From positions 2,418,001 through 2,482,000 of the forward strand of contig NZ_JACHDR010000001.1 of the NCBI RefSeq assembly GCF_014201135.1: DNA of 64,000 bases, given 5' to 3'. The notes below the pieces were generated by a model. The model was not told the DNA's origin. It saw only the letters and a program-made list of their open reading frames with translations, and did no database searches. How positions within the stretch are numbered: position 1 is the stretch's first letter; each line of letters begins with the position of its first letter. The stretch is from Neomicrococcus aestuarii. Its GTDB lineage: Bacteria > Actinomycetota > Actinomycetes > Actinomycetales > Micrococcaceae. A program made the translations under genes and the position numbers. Shown here piece by piece: positions 8,784 to 18,587 of the stretch.

Positions 8784-10268
8784 ATGATTCCTGCATTCAC
8801 CGGTGAACAGATTCGTGCTGCGGAAGCGCCCTTGCTTGAACGCGGCGAAGGCGATCGGCTCATGGCCAAAGCGGCCTACGGCCTCGCCCAGCACACCCTC
8901 CGAGCACTGCGCGAACGCAACGGGCGCACTTACGGCACCCGAGTCGTAGCCTTGATCGGCCCCGGCAACAACGGCGGTGACGCCCTCTTTGCGCTCGCCA
9001 AACTAGCGGCCCGCGGGGTAGCCGCCCACGCAATTCAACTGACCCAACGAATTCACGAAGCCGGAGCCGCGGAACTAAAGCGAGCAGGCGGCGTCGTACT
9101 GGAAAAGGACAGCCCCGAAGCTCAGCGAGCGATCGCCGCCGCGGATGTCATTATTGACGCTGCGCTGGGAACGGGCGCCACCGGCGGCATGAGCCTGCCG
9201 GAAGTGCCGCGCGACGCCCGGGTTATCGCGTGTGATGTGCCCTCAGGGCTGCACGCGGGCACCGGGCGAGTAGCGCCTGAAACCATCCGAGCCGATCTCA
9301 CGGTGACCTTCGGCGCCTTGAAATCTGGGCTCGTGGTGGGCCGCGGGCCAGAGTACGCCGGGCGCGTCGAAGTGATCGACATTGGTCTAGGCGAGCATTT
9401 GGGTGCACCGGACCTATACGTCATCGAAAGCGCGGATGTGGCCGACGTGCTGCCTCGTTTGGAGCGTAACGCCAACAAATACTCGCGCGGCGTTCTGGGC
9501 CTTGTTGCCGGTTCCGCGCAGTACCCCGGGGCCGCGATCCTCTCCGCACGCTCTGCCGTCAACGCCGGCGTAGGCATGCTTCGTACGATTGCCGACGGAC
9601 TCACCGCTGAACTCCTAGCCACCGAAGTTCCCGAATCCGTAGCGCACCACGGCGCCCTTCCAGCGAACCTCAACGGGAGCGGTTCTCGCGATAACGGCTT
9701 ATCCCGCATCACCGCGTGGGCGCTCGGGCCGGGAATCGGTGAGGACAAGCAACAGCAAGCAAACGTGGAATCAGCGCTCAAGACCGGACTGCCAGCGGTG
9801 GCGGACGCTTCCGCGCTACCGTACGTCACCCCGGCCTCCGGCGGATCCCACGTAGTCCTCACGCCACACCTGGGCGAGCTCGAACGGATGCTCACGGCCG
9901 CCGGCCTCCGGGTGTCCCGCGAGGACATTGAAGCTGACCCTGTCCGCTGGGCGCGGTGGGCCGCCGTGAGCTACAACTCCGTGGTGCTTTTCAAGGGTCC
10001 ATCCACCATCGTGTGCTCGCCGGAAGGCTTCACTTGGGTGAACACGAACTCCACCCCAGCGCTTGCAACCGCTGGCAGCGGGGATGTCCTGACCGGACTC
10101 ATCGGTGCGCTGTTGAGCGCGTGGGATACACAGCGTCCCGTGAACGACCTCGCGAAGTTGGCAGCTGCCGCCGCGTTCCTTCACGGGCAAGTGGGAATCG
10201 ACCTCGAGCGCCGCTCCTCCTTCGGGGCAACGGCGCTCGCAGAACACATCGGCTCGCCTTTGGTCTAA
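8784..10268 (+). CDS. nnr: Bifunctional NAD(P)H-hydrate epimerase / ADP-dependent NAD(P)HX dehydratase
   Basis: Repairs hydrated NADH and NADPH. The N-terminal YjeF_N epimerase domain (about 1-205) has GPGNNGGDALFALAKLAARG near residue 57. The C-terminal YjeF_C/ribokinase-like dehydratase domain (about 220-494) has SRGVLGLVAGSAQYPGAA near 234, ALGPGIG near 312 and the ATAGSGDVLTGLIGALLS signature near 429. Both active domains look intact and 494 aa is normal for the fused form. It follows acpS closely. The stop overlaps the convergent UDP-glucose dehydrogenase stop by 4 bp. Confidence 0.94.
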   Translation: MIPAFTGEQIRAAEAPLLERGEGDRLMAKAAYGLAQHTLRALRERNGRTYGTRVVALIGPGNNGGDALFALAKLAARGVAAHAIQLTQRIHEAGAAELKRAGGVVLEKDSPEAQRAIAAADVIIDAALGTGATGGMSLPEVPRDARVIACDVPSGLHAGTGRVAPETIRADLTVTFGALKSGLVVGRGPEYAGRVEVIDIGLGEHLGAPDLYVIESADVADVLPRLERNANKYSRGVLGLVAGSAQYPGAAILSARSAVNAGVGMLRTIADGLTAELLATEVPESVAHHGALPANLNGSGSRDNGLSRITAWALGPGIGEDKQQQANVESALKTGLPAVADASALPYVTPASGGSHVVLTPHLGELERMLTAAGLRVSREDIEADPVRWARWAAVSYNSVVLFKGPSTIVCSPEGFTWVNTNSTPALATAGSGDVLTGLIGALLSAWDTQRPVNDLAKLAAAAAFLHGQVGIDLERRSSFGATALAEHIGSPLV

Positions 10269-11629
10269 ACACCGGCGTTCAGGCCCACCATGTCGCGGGC
10301 TGGATCAAACTTGCGGCCAAGCGCCGCAACGGTCCAGCCGGCGTCTTCCCATTCGCGCACGTTCAGAACGTTGCGGCCATCGATGATGACCTTGTTCTGC
10401 ACCAACCCGTCCAAATCCTCTGGGCGTAGCTCCTTGAACTCTTTCCATTCGGTCAAGAGCATGACCACTTGGGCGCCGGTCGCAGCGGCCACGTAGGAAT
10501 CCACGTAGTTCAAACGAGGGAAGCGCTTCGCGGCATTGGCGTTACCCTGCGGGTCATACACGTTCACATCCGCGCCGGAGTTGAACAAGCGGGCCGCAAC
10601 ATCGAGAGCGGGACTGTCCCGAACGTCGTCGGAATCCGGTTTGAAAGCAACACCCAAAATGCCTACCGTGGCCCCGTTGAGGCGGCCCAGTACTTCTTCT
10701 GCAAGGGAGACCACGCGGTCGCGGCGGCGTAGGTTGATCTCATCCACCTCGGTGAGGAAGCGCATGGTGCGGTCCAAACCGAGTTCGCTCACGCGGGCCT
10801 GAAGCGCGCGAATATCCTTGGGCAAGCAACCGCCGCCAAAGCCCACGCCGGCGTTCAAGAAGCGTCGGCCAATGCGTGCATCGTGGCCAATAGCGTCAGC
10901 CAAGGTACGGATATCTCCTCCCACACTCTCGGTGACTTCGGAGAACGCGTTGATGAAGGAGATCTTGGTGGCCAAGAACGCATTCGCGGCCACCTTGACG
11001 AGTTCGGCCGTCTCATAGTCCGTGACAATCATGGGCGTCTCGGCGGCCAGCTGGCTCGCGTAGACCTCGCGCAGAATCACTTCCGCGTCCAGATCGCCTT
11101 CGGCCAAACCGATCACCAAACGGTCCGGAGTCAGGGTGTCCTTGACCGCGAAGCCTTCGCGCAAGAACTCGGGGTTCCACGCGAAGCTGATCCTCCCAGG
11201 CCCTGTATGGCGTTCTTGGACCAGTGTGGCGAGGCGGCGGGCCGTTCCGACCGGAACCGTGGACTTGCCCACAATGAGGGCGTCCTTGGTGATGTTCTCC
11301 GCGAGGGAGGTGGCTGCGGCGTCCACGTAGCGGATGTCCGCACCGTAACCGCCGGGCTTTTGAGGTGTTCCTACGCCAATGAAGTGCACGTCGCCCCAAG
11401 CGCCAGCTTCTTCAAAGGACGTGGTGAAGCGGAGCCGTCCGCTCTGCGTGTGCTTCTTCAGCAGCTCCGGCAGGCCGGGTTCGTGGAAGGGGAGTTCGCC
11501 GGCGGCAAGCATTTCAATCTTGCGCTCGTCAATATCGACGCCGAGGACTTCAAAGCCAAGTTCAGCCATGCACGCCGCATGGGTGGCGCCAAGATATCCG
11601 GTCCCAATCACTGTGATTCGCAATGGCAC
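10265..11629 (-). CDS. ugd: UDP-glucose 6-dehydrogenase
   Basis: Oxidises UDP-glucose to UDP-glucuronate with two NAD+. The Rossmann start ITVIGTGYLGATHAACMAEL is at the N terminus. The catalytic cysteine sits in FGGGCLPKDIRAL, and the C-terminal domain carries GVAFKPDSDDVRDSP. The frame is open to 11671, but GTG 11629 is preceded by GGAGG at ideal spacing and puts the Rossmann motif at the very N terminus, so I chose it (454 aa). Product use is unclear: no glycosyltransferase cluster is adjacent. Confidence 0.94.
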   Translation of the reverse strand: MPLRITVIGTGYLGATHAACMAELGFEVLGVDIDERKIEMLAAGELPFHEPGLPELLKKHTQSGRLRFTTSFEEAGAWGDVHFIGVGTPQKPGGYGADIRYVDAAATSLAENITKDALIVGKSTVPVGTARRLATLVQERHTGPGRISFAWNPEFLREGFAVKDTLTPDRLVIGLAEGDLDAEVILREVYASQLAAETPMIVTDYETAELVKVAANAFLATKISFINAFSEVTESVGGDIRTLADAIGHDARIGRRFLNAGVGFGGGCLPKDIRALQARVSELGLDRTMRFLTEVDEINLRRRDRVVSLAEEVLGRLNGATVGILGVAFKPDSDDVRDSPALDVAARLFNSGADVNVYDPQGNANAAKRFPRLNYVDSYVAAATGAQVVMLLTEWKEFKELRPEDLDGLVQNKVIIDGRNVLNVREWEDAGWTVAALGRKFDPARDMVGLNAGV

Positions 11630-11862
11630 GGTAAGCCTCCTGAGTGATGTCCGGTACGCGGTAACCTTCATCGGCTACTGCGTGCACCATAGGAGGCCAG
11701 AATGAATGCCGTTCAAGTCCCGCGTGAATACCACGTGAACGAACCGTAACCAGCAATCTTCGGGTTTCCACAGAAAGCTGACATGAGCACTCTCGGTAAG
11801 TGCCAAAGTGGGATACTTACCGGGTGAGTTTTGAATCCCCCCAACCCGTCGAGGCCATTCCT

Positions 11863-13020
11863 GTGACTGCCGAATCCCGTGAAGGATTTGAGCGCGTCGC
11901 TGAGATTGATCTGTCCCATATTCGTCACAATGTGAAGCGCTTGGCGGAGCTGGCCGCTCCCGCGAAGCTCATGGCCGTGGTCAAAGCTGATGCGTATGGT
12001 CACGGTGCGGTACCCGTCGCGAAGGCTGCGTTGGAATCCGGGGCGGCATGGTTGGGGACAGCACACGTTCGTGAGGCGCTCGCGCTTCGCGAACACGGAA
12101 TTGATGTGGCCTTGCTGGCGTGGCTGCACACAGCGGACACGCCATTTGAAGCTGCCATTGAAGCGGACATTGATCTCGGCGTTTCCGGGTGGGAACTACC
12201 GGTGATTGCTGAGGCAGCGGAAAAGGCCGCGAAGACCGCGCGCATCCACCTCAAAGTGGACACCGGATTGGGCCGCAATGGCGCCACCATGGAGCGTCTT
12301 CCCAGCCTGCTTGTGGAAGCGCAACAGCTGCAGAGCGAAGGAAAGATTCGCGTCGTAGGCATCTTCTCTCACCTCGCTGTGGCGGATGAACCGGATCGGA
12401 CGGAAACGGATGACCAGATTCAGGTGTTCCGCGAAGCGATTGCCCTCACGGAAGCTGCCGGGTTCCATTTGGAAGCCCGACACATTGCGAATACCCCGGG
12501 CACGCTGAGCCGCCCGGACGCTCACTTTGATTTGGTGCGCTGCGGTATCGGAATTTACGGTCTCAGCCCCTTTGCGGATCAGAGCTCGGAAGATCTGGGC
12601 CTCAAGCCAGCTATGACTCTCAAAGCGCGCGTCGCCAACGCCAAACGAGTGCCTGCTCACCAAGGCGTCTCTTACGGCCTGAGCTACCAAACCAACGAGG
12701 AATCAATCCTGGTGGACGTCCCTCTGGGATACGCCGACGGCATTCCGCGCTCCGCGACCTACGCGCCCGTCATGATCAACGGCAACGAATTCCGAAGCGC
12801 TGGCCGCATCGCGATGGACCAGTTCATGATGGACGTTGGCCCGGATCAGGATCCTGAGGCGCTCATTGGCCAGTACGCCGTCTTGTTTGGCGAGAACGGT
12901 CCACACGTGGATGAGTGGGCGGCGGCGTGCAACACCATTAACTATGAGATCGTGACGCGCATTTCGGGCCGCGTTCCTCGTCGCTATATTGACGGAGCCT
13001 GGGGTCGCACCGATGACTAA
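11863..13020 (+). CDS. alr: Alanine racemase
   Basis: PLP enzyme giving D-alanine for peptidoglycan. The PLP lysine is in MAVVKADAYGHGAVPVA, and the C-terminal catalytic tyrosine is in the SYGLSY region, with GIGIYGLSP before it. The start is uncertain: the frame is open from ATG 11800, with GTG 11824 and GTG 11863 as later choices. I chose 11863 because GAGG precedes it and the homologous core (ERVAEIDLSHIRHN) follows within ten codons. The stop overlaps the next gene's start, so alr and tsaE are coupled. Confidence 0.93.
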   Translation: MTAESREGFERVAEIDLSHIRHNVKRLAELAAPAKLMAVVKADAYGHGAVPVAKAALESGAAWLGTAHVREALALREHGIDVALLAWLHTADTPFEAAIEADIDLGVSGWELPVIAEAAEKAAKTARIHLKVDTGLGRNGATMERLPSLLVEAQQLQSEGKIRVVGIFSHLAVADEPDRTETDDQIQVFREAIALTEAAGFHLEARHIANTPGTLSRPDAHFDLVRCGIGIYGLSPFADQSSEDLGLKPAMTLKARVANAKRVPAHQGVSYGLSYQTNEESILVDVPLGYADGIPRSATYAPVMINGNEFRSAGRIAMDQFMMDVGPDQDPEALIGQYAVLFGENGPHVDEWAAACNTINYEIVTRISGRVPRRYIDGAWGRTDD

Positions 13021-13591
13021 CACCCACACGGATCAAACGTCCACAGACGAGTCATCGCCAGAACAGTGGTCCCAAGAGCTCACCGCGGAGACCGCCGAGG
13101 ACATGCATGCCCTAGGCGTCCAATTGGGGAAGCTCCTTGTTAGCGGAGATGTCCTCATCCTGACCGGCCCGCTTGGCGCCGGAAAGACCACACTTACCCA
13201 GGGCATCGGCGAAGGACTGGGCGTGCGGTCCGGGATTATTTCGCCCACGTTCGTGTTGGCTCGCGTGCACCCCAGCGAGCGCACTGACGCCAGCGACGCC
13301 CCGGCACTCATCCACGTTGATGCGTACCGGTTGAACTCCGCAGAAGAACTCACGGACCTGGACATTGATTCGCAGCTGGAAAGCGGGGTCGTGGTGGTTG
13401 AATGGGGCCGCGGCAAAGCCGAACAGCTCAGCGATTCCTACCTCGATATTGAGTTGGTGCGCCCGGAGATTGAGCTGGACGCTACAGTCGAGGGCGAGAT
13501 TCTGAGTTTTGAGGACGACGCCGCAGAGCCGGCTCGCGCTGTCAGCATCCGCGCCGTTGGCCCCGCCTGGGCAACGCGCCGTTTGGGCTGA
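13013..13591 (+). CDS. tsaE: tRNA threonylcarbamoyladenosine biosynthesis ATPase TsaE
   Basis: ATPase subunit of the TsaB-TsaD-TsaE complex that puts t6A at position 37 of ANN-decoding tRNAs. The Walker A GPLGAGKTTLTQGIG lies near residue 47; SPTFVLARVH (switch region), HVDAYRL and VVVEWGRG (Walker B vicinity) follow in family order. ATG 13013 overlaps the alr stop by 8 bp. The tail beyond about residue 155 is longer than in short TsaE proteins and looks unconserved. Its partners tsaB and tsaD lie 2.6 kb downstream past glgX. Confidence 0.94.
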   Translation: MTNTHTDQTSTDESSPEQWSQELTAETAEDMHALGVQLGKLLVSGDVLILTGPLGAGKTTLTQGIGEGLGVRSGIISPTFVLARVHPSERTDASDAPALIHVDAYRLNSAEELTDLDIDSQLESGVVVVEWGRGKAEQLSDSYLDIELVRPEIELDATVEGEILSFEDDAAEPARAVSIRAVGPAWATRRLG

Positions 13592-13627
13592 GCTGGCATG
13601 CCGCAGTTCACGGTCTGACTAGTACAA

Positions 13628-13775
13628 AGAGAGAGCCCCTCGTGCGGCTAGGGGGCGTCGCACGAGGGGCTCTGGATCGGTCGGGGGGCCGATCCTCCAC
13701 TGGCCCAAACATTTCACCTGGGGGAGGTATGAAACGGGCCAGTGTGGGGCGCGAACGCCCACGTTTTTCGAGAAG
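13628..13775 (-). ncRNA. Candidate 6C small RNA
   Basis: The tsaE-glgX gap holds three consecutive hairpins. Read on the minus strand the order is as follows. A compound stem has its outer arms at 13736-13744 and 13698-13706 and inner arms at 13725-13734 and 13712-13719, with loop CCCCC. A 7-bp stem GGATCGG/CCGATCC follows, with loop CCCCCCGA. A 15-bp stem at 13632-13673 follows, then TCTCTTTG, a terminator-like end. Two C-loop stems plus a terminator are the defining architecture of the actinobacterial 6C RNA family. The assignment is from remembered architecture, not a covariance search; the 5' end is approximate. Confidence 0.68.
13632..13673 (-). terminator. Terminator-like hairpin ending the 6C-like RNA
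   Basis: AGAGCCCCTCGTGCG and CGCACGAGGGGCTCT form a perfect 15-bp stem. On the minus strand a weak pyrimidine tract TCTCTTTG follows. It lies 41 bp past the tsaE stop and may also stop tsaE transcription from the other side. Confidence 0.6.
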
Positions 13776-13874
13776 AACATCATCGTTGGTGTTTCTCTAA
13801 AGCGAGTGTAATCAGCAAGTGCGGATTTAGTCGTCAAGCAACGCGCGAGTCGCACACTCGGATAGGCTGACAGC

Positions 13875-16160
13875 GTGACTTCCGTAGCGCGATCGCTAGT
13901 TCATGAGTCCACCGTTGGCTGGCAATTAGGCGCCACGTTGCGCGATTCCGGGGCGCACTTCGCGGTCGCAGCGCCGTTAGCATCAGCGGTCTGGTTGTGC
14001 CTGCTGGACGACGACGGCCGCGAGCGTCAGTTTCCTATGCGCGGCTCACGCGATGATTCATTGGGCATGGTCTGGCACAGCGACGTGGTGGGAGCGAACC
14101 CGGGCCAGCGGTACGGGTATCGCGTCGAGGGGGAGTGGGACCCGCGCAACGGTTCACGGTTCAATCCGTCCAAGATCTTGGTTGACCCGTACGCGCGAGC
14201 GATTTCCGGGGTCGTGACGTGGGATCGCTCAGTGTTTGGTTTCTCCCTGGATTCTGTGTCTGCTGACTCAGAGTCGCTCGAGTCCGGATCCCGCAGTGAG
14301 CGCACTATGACGTTGACGCCGTATGAGGCGCTCGAGGTTCCGCCGGAGGCAGGCTGGGTGATCAGCGATGAGGATTCGCTGGGGCAGGTTCCACTCTCCG
14401 TGGTGGTTGATTCCACGTTTGATTGGGGCAATGACGCTCCCTTGCGAAGGCCCATGCATGAGACCGTTCTCTACGAAGCGCATGTGGTGGGACTGACGAA
14501 AACTCATCCGGAGATTCCCGAGCATCTGCGCGGAACTTATGCCGCACTCGCGCACCCGGCCATTATTGATCACTTGCAAGGCCTCGGGGTTACAGCCCTT
14601 GAGCTGATGCCCGTGCACCACTTTGTCGATGATGCCCGCCTGACGTCACTGGGGCTCTCCAACTATTGGGGCTACAACACCCTAGGATTTTTCGCCCCTC
14701 ACGGCGGTTACGCGGCCAGTGGGGACACCGGCCAGCAAGTACATGAGTTCAAGTCCATGGTGAAAGAGCTCCACCGCAATGGCATCGAGGTGATTCTTGA
14801 CGTCGTGTATAACCACACGGCCGAGACACACCGCCTAGGTCCGCAGCTGAGCATGCGAGGCATCGCGAATCAGGAGTATTACCACCTAGACCCCAACGCG
14901 CCGCACGAATACGTGGACTTCACAGGTACCGGAAACAGTCTGAATCTCGAGTCCCCGCTCACGCAGCAGCTGGTGTTGGATTCGCTCGCGTACTGGGTGG
15001 ATGAGATGCATGTGGACGGCTTCAGATTTGATTTGGCGCCGGTACTAGCCAGATCAAATGGCTACTGGCGCTGGGACCAGCGGCCTCGCCCACGGCAGGT
15101 GGACATCCAGGACGGGTTGAACCTTCGCAACAAATTCATGCAAAAGCTTGAAGCTCACCCCTCACTTGCTCGCACTAAGTTGTTCGCCGAACCTTGGGAC
15201 GTTGGACCGGACGGTTATCAACTAGGCAACTTTTCACCTAGGTGGGCTGAATGGAACGGTAAGTATCGGGACGATGTTCGAGACTTCTGGCGGGGCACCG
15301 CCGGAATGGTGGGACCTTTGGTCTCACGGGTGGCTGGCTCGGCGGATGTGTTCCGGCAACTTGGCGCGCGACCCACGAACTCGGTCAACTTCGTCACGGT
15401 CCACGACGGTTTCACGCTTCAAGACCTCGTGTCCTACGAACACAAGCACAACGAAGCCAACGGTGAACACAACCGCGACGGTGCCGATGACAACCGCTCC
15501 CTCAACTTCGGCGTCGAGGGACTTACGGATGATCCGGCCATCAATGCGGCGCGGCTGAGGCAGCGCAAAAACCTCTTCCTAACGCTCATGGTCTCCCAAG
15601 GCGTCCCGCTGATCTCCCACGGTGACGAAGTAGGCCGCACGCAAGGCGGTAACAACAACGCGTACTGTCACAACAGCCCGGTGTCCTGGATTGATTGGGC
15701 GCAGGCGGACTCCGAGTTTTGGGCTTTCGCTCGCCGAGCGGTACAGGCCAGGACAGCGTTAGCCGCGCTGCGTCGTCGTCGTTTCTTCGAAGGAACCGCA
15801 GCCGCGGCAGTGGACGGGGATCTCCAACCGGACGTGGTCTGGATGGACCGTGACGGCGACGCGATGCAACACGATGACTGGAACGACACCTGGCAGCACA
15901 GCATCGTCTATGTCCTGAACGGATCCGCCGACGCCTGCGGGCTCCACGGGGATTCGCGGGACGTCCTCGTGATGCTTAACGCTTCCGCCGATGCCGTGAC
16001 TTACGTGGCCCCACCCAACGAAGCAGACCGCGGCTGGGAACTCTTGATCTCGAGCGCGGAACCGCACGAATTCGGTGACTTCCCGGGAGCGAACTGGGAC
16101 GGGCAAAGTGTGACGGTGCCCGCTCGAAGCGCCACGATTTTCGTAGCAAACGTAAGATAG
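13875..16160 (+). CDS. glgX: Glycogen debranching enzyme GlgX
   Basis: GH13 isoamylase-type enzyme that removes short alpha-1,6 branches left by glycogen phosphorylase. An N-terminal CBM48-like domain (about 10-150) is followed by the GH13 barrel: DVVYNHTAE near residue 313, the nucleophile Asp in DGFRFDLA near 380, the acid Glu in FAEPWDVGPDG near 436, and the transition-state Asp in FVTVHDGFTL near 507. At 761 aa it is a full-length GlgX. The GTG start is 15 bp past a divergent RNA promoter region. Its place between tsaE and tsaB is not functionally obvious. Confidence 0.94.
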   Translation: MTSVARSLVHESTVGWQLGATLRDSGAHFAVAAPLASAVWLCLLDDDGRERQFPMRGSRDDSLGMVWHSDVVGANPGQRYGYRVEGEWDPRNGSRFNPSKILVDPYARAISGVVTWDRSVFGFSLDSVSADSESLESGSRSERTMTLTPYEALEVPPEAGWVISDEDSLGQVPLSVVVDSTFDWGNDAPLRRPMHETVLYEAHVVGLTKTHPEIPEHLRGTYAALAHPAIIDHLQGLGVTALELMPVHHFVDDARLTSLGLSNYWGYNTLGFFAPHGGYAASGDTGQQVHEFKSMVKELHRNGIEVILDVVYNHTAETHRLGPQLSMRGIANQEYYHLDPNAPHEYVDFTGTGNSLNLESPLTQQLVLDSLAYWVDEMHVDGFRFDLAPVLARSNGYWRWDQRPRPRQVDIQDGLNLRNKFMQKLEAHPSLARTKLFAEPWDVGPDGYQLGNFSPRWAEWNGKYRDDVRDFWRGTAGMVGPLVSRVAGSADVFRQLGARPTNSVNFVTVHDGFTLQDLVSYEHKHNEANGEHNRDGADDNRSLNFGVEGLTDDPAINAARLRQRKNLFLTLMVSQGVPLISHGDEVGRTQGGNNNAYCHNSPVSWIDWAQADSEFWAFARRAVQARTALAALRRRRFFEGTAAAAVDGDLQPDVVWMDRDGDAMQHDDWNDTWQHSIVYVLNGSADACGLHGDSRDVLVMLNASADAVTYVAPPNEADRGWELLISSAEPHEFGDFPGANWDGQSVTVPARSATIFVANVR

Positions 16161-16164
16161 AGGG

Positions 16165-16887
16165 ATGCTCAGTCTTGCCATCGATACGTCCGCGGTGACC
16201 TCCGTTGCCCTCCAAGAACACGGCACCGATGGCACTAGCCGCACCCTCGCCGCCCGCCACACCGAGGCCACTAATACGCAAGCCGAGGTCCTCGTCTCGC
16301 TCGTGGAGGAGGTACTCGCTGAGGGCGGGATCCAGCCGTCCGAGCTCGACGTGATGTTCGTGGGCGTCGGCCCCGGCCCGTTCACCGGGTTGCGCGTGGG
16401 CATCATGGCCGCGCACATGCTCTCCTTCGTATGGGGCAAGCCGCTGCACGGCGTCATGAGCCTCGACGCGATTTCCTACGACGTCAGCCACCGCGCGGAT
16501 GCGTCGCGAGAACCGTTCGTGGTGGCGATTGATGCGCGCCGCAAGGAGCTCTACTGGGCGCAGTACGACGCCGAAGGCGCCCTTCTGGACGGACCCCACG
16601 TTTCCGCGCCGGGGGAACTTCCGGCAGGAATCACAGTTTTTGGAGCCGGAGCTTCTGCACAAAAGGAAGCGTTGTCCGCGGCCGGAATCTCAGTGAGCGA
16701 GGAGTTTGCGCACCATCAGCCGTCCGCCGAGTCCCTGGGTGCGTATGGCGCGAGCGTCGTGGAGCGTGGGGGAGAGCTCTTGGGACTTGAGCCCCTGTAC
16801 TTGCGCGAGTCTGACGCGAAAGTGCCAGACGCTATGACCCTGAACCCGCGGCAGGCACAGGCCCAAACGCAAGGCCAGGGCGCATGA
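16165..16887 (+). CDS. tsaB: tRNA threonylcarbamoyladenosine biosynthesis protein TsaB
   Basis: Scaffold subunit of the t6A synthase, an ASKHA-fold paralogue of TsaD. It begins with LAIDTSAVTSVAL and has the conserved VGVGPGPFTGLRVGI near residue 71 and AIDARRKELYWA near 121. At 240 aa the length fits. It starts 4 bp after glgX and overlaps rimI by 4 bp (ATGA), so glgX, tsaB, rimI and tsaD read as one transcription unit. Confidence 0.93.
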   Translation: MLSLAIDTSAVTSVALQEHGTDGTSRTLAARHTEATNTQAEVLVSLVEEVLAEGGIQPSELDVMFVGVGPGPFTGLRVGIMAAHMLSFVWGKPLHGVMSLDAISYDVSHRADASREPFVVAIDARRKELYWAQYDAEGALLDGPHVSAPGELPAGITVFGAGASAQKEALSAAGISVSEEFAHHQPSAESLGAYGASVVERGGELLGLEPLYLRESDAKVPDAMTLNPRQAQAQTQGQGA

Positions 16888-17411
16888 GCGGCGAGGTAGA
16901 CCTTTCAGCAGGAGCCTCGATGCGGGGCATGACCGAGGCCGACATCCCGGCGGTGTCTGCGTTGGAGAATCGTTTGTTCCCGATCGACGCGTGGCCGCTC
17001 CAGATGTTCCACGATGAACTCTCGCAGCCGGAAACCCGCGAGTACTGGGTGGTGGAGGTTGCATCCCCACACTCCGAGGACGCTGGGACTCCGGAGACCG
17101 CGATGATCGTGGGCTACGCGGGACTGATGTGCATCGAACCGATCGCGGACGTGCAGACAATCGCCGTAGTGCCTGAGCTGGAAGGCAAGGGACTCGGCAC
17201 GGCGCTCTTGCGGAGGCTCATCACTTCCGCCCGTGAACGCGGCGCGCACGACGTGCTCCTCGAAGTTCGCGAGGACAACCCGCGCGCTCAGGCTCTGTAC
17301 GTGCGCCACGGTTTCGAACAGATTCACGTGCGCAAAAAGTATTACCGGGACGGCGTGGACGCGCTCATCATGCGCCTTGAACTCGCCCCAGAAGTAGTAA
17401 CCACCGCATAG
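16884..17411 (+). CDS. rimI: GNAT N-acetyltransferase, RimI type
   Basis: Likely acetylates the N terminus of ribosomal protein S18, or acts on other N termini as some actinobacterial RimI enzymes do. The GNAT acetyl-CoA loop is in VVPELEGKGLGTALLRRLI near residue 94, and the C-terminal VREDNPRAQALYVRHGFEQI is the RimI signature. The conserved position between tsaB and tsaD is typical and supports the assignment. ATGA overlap with tsaB indicates coupling. Confidence 0.9.
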   Translation: MSGEVDLSAGASMRGMTEADIPAVSALENRLFPIDAWPLQMFHDELSQPETREYWVVEVASPHSEDAGTPETAMIVGYAGLMCIEPIADVQTIAVVPELEGKGLGTALLRRLITSARERGAHDVLLEVREDNPRAQALYVRHGFEQIHVRKKYYRDGVDALIMRLELAPEVVTTA

Positions 17412-17465
17412 ACGCGCACCAGTCGTCACCACACAACACTTTCCAGATTTCCAAAGGACCAGAAC

Positions 17466-18551
17466 ATGCAGTCAGTGACTCATCGCGAAGCACCCGTGGT
17501 GTTGGGTATCGAATCCTCGTGCGATGAAACTGGCATCGGCATTGTGCGCGGATCCCAGCTGCTCGCCAACGCGGTCAGTTCCTCGATGGACGAACACGTG
17601 CGCTTCGGCGGCGTCATCCCTGAGATCGCCTCCCGCGCGCACCTCGAAGCGATGATTCCCACGCTCGAAAAAGCGCTCGCAGACGCCGAACTCACCCTCG
17701 ATGATGTGGACGCGATCGCCGTAACTAGCGGACCAGGTCTCGCCGGAGCGCTCATGGTAGGCGTGGCTGCGGCCAAGGCTCTCGCCTTCGCGGCCAACAA
17801 GCCGCTCTACGCGATCAACCACTTGGTAGCTCACGTGGGCGTCGGCGTGCTGGACGGTGGAGAACTCCCGAAAGACCTCGGCGCGCTCTTGGTCTCCGGC
17901 GGCCACACCGAGATCTTGAAGATCGATAATCTGACCAGCGACGTCACGTTGCTCGGAGCCACCATCGACGACGCCGCCGGCGAAGCCTATGACAAGGTCG
18001 CTCGGCTCTTAGGTTTGGGCTACCCGGGCGGTCCGGCGATTGATCGCGCGGCCAAAGAAGGCAACCCCAAAGCCATCCGTTTCCCGCGCGGCCTCAGCGT
18101 CCCCAAATTCATGGGCACCGTCGAAGAGCCCGGTCCGCACCGCTACGACTTCTCCTTCTCCGGACTCAAGACCGCCGTTTCCCGCGCGGTCGAGCACTTC
18201 GACAAGAACGGCCAAGAAGTCCCGGTCGCGGACGTCGCAGCAAGCTTCCAAGAAGCCGTCGTGGATGTCATTACGAAGAAGGCCGTCCTCGCCTGCCAAG
18301 AGCATGGGCTCACGACGTTGCTTTTGGGTGGTGGCGTGGCCGCTAACTCGAGGCTCCGCGAACTCCTCGCGGCCCGCTGCCAATCAGCTGGCATCGAGCT
18401 TCGCATCCCGCCGTTCTCGCTGTGCACGGACAACGGCGCGATGGTCGCGGCTCTCGGAGCTCAGGTAGTGATGGCCGGCATCGAGCCGTCCGGCATCACC
18501 TTTGGTACGGATACCGGCCAGCCCGTGACGGAAGTGTCCCTGCGGGCGTAA
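17466..18551 (+). CDS. tsaD: tRNA N6-adenosine threonylcarbamoyltransferase TsaD
   Basis: Catalytic subunit that transfers threonylcarbamoyl to A37. The ASKHA start [15 protein letters not shown] is near residue 12, the metal-binding histidines lie in [11 protein letters not shown] near 118, and the GGHTEIL motif follows near 144. [17 protein letters not shown] near 288 and [15 protein letters not shown] near 318 complete the family pattern. At 361 aa it is normal. Starts 54 bp after rimI with AAAGGA upstream. It is the last gene of the run; the next gene converges. Confidence 0.96.
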   Translation: MQSVTHREAPVVLGIESSCDETGIGIVRGSQLLANAVSSSMDEHVRFGGVIPEIASRAHLEAMIPTLEKALADAELTLDDVDAIAVTSGPGLAGALMVGVAAAKALAFAANKPLYAINHLVAHVGVGVLDGGELPKDLGALLVSGGHTEILKIDNLTSDVTLLGATIDDAAGEAYDKVARLLGLGYPGGPAIDRAAKEGNPKAIRFPRGLSVPKFMGTVEEPGPHRYDFSFSGLKTAVSRAVEHFDKNGQEVPVADVAASFQEAVVDVITKKAVLACQEHGLTTLLLGGGVAANSRLRELLAARCQSAGIELRIPPFSLCTDNGAMVAALGAQVVMAGIEPSGITFGTDTGQPVTEVSLRA

Positions 18552-18587
18552 GCTGCGTCGTCGTACTCAAAAATACGACGTACCGAC

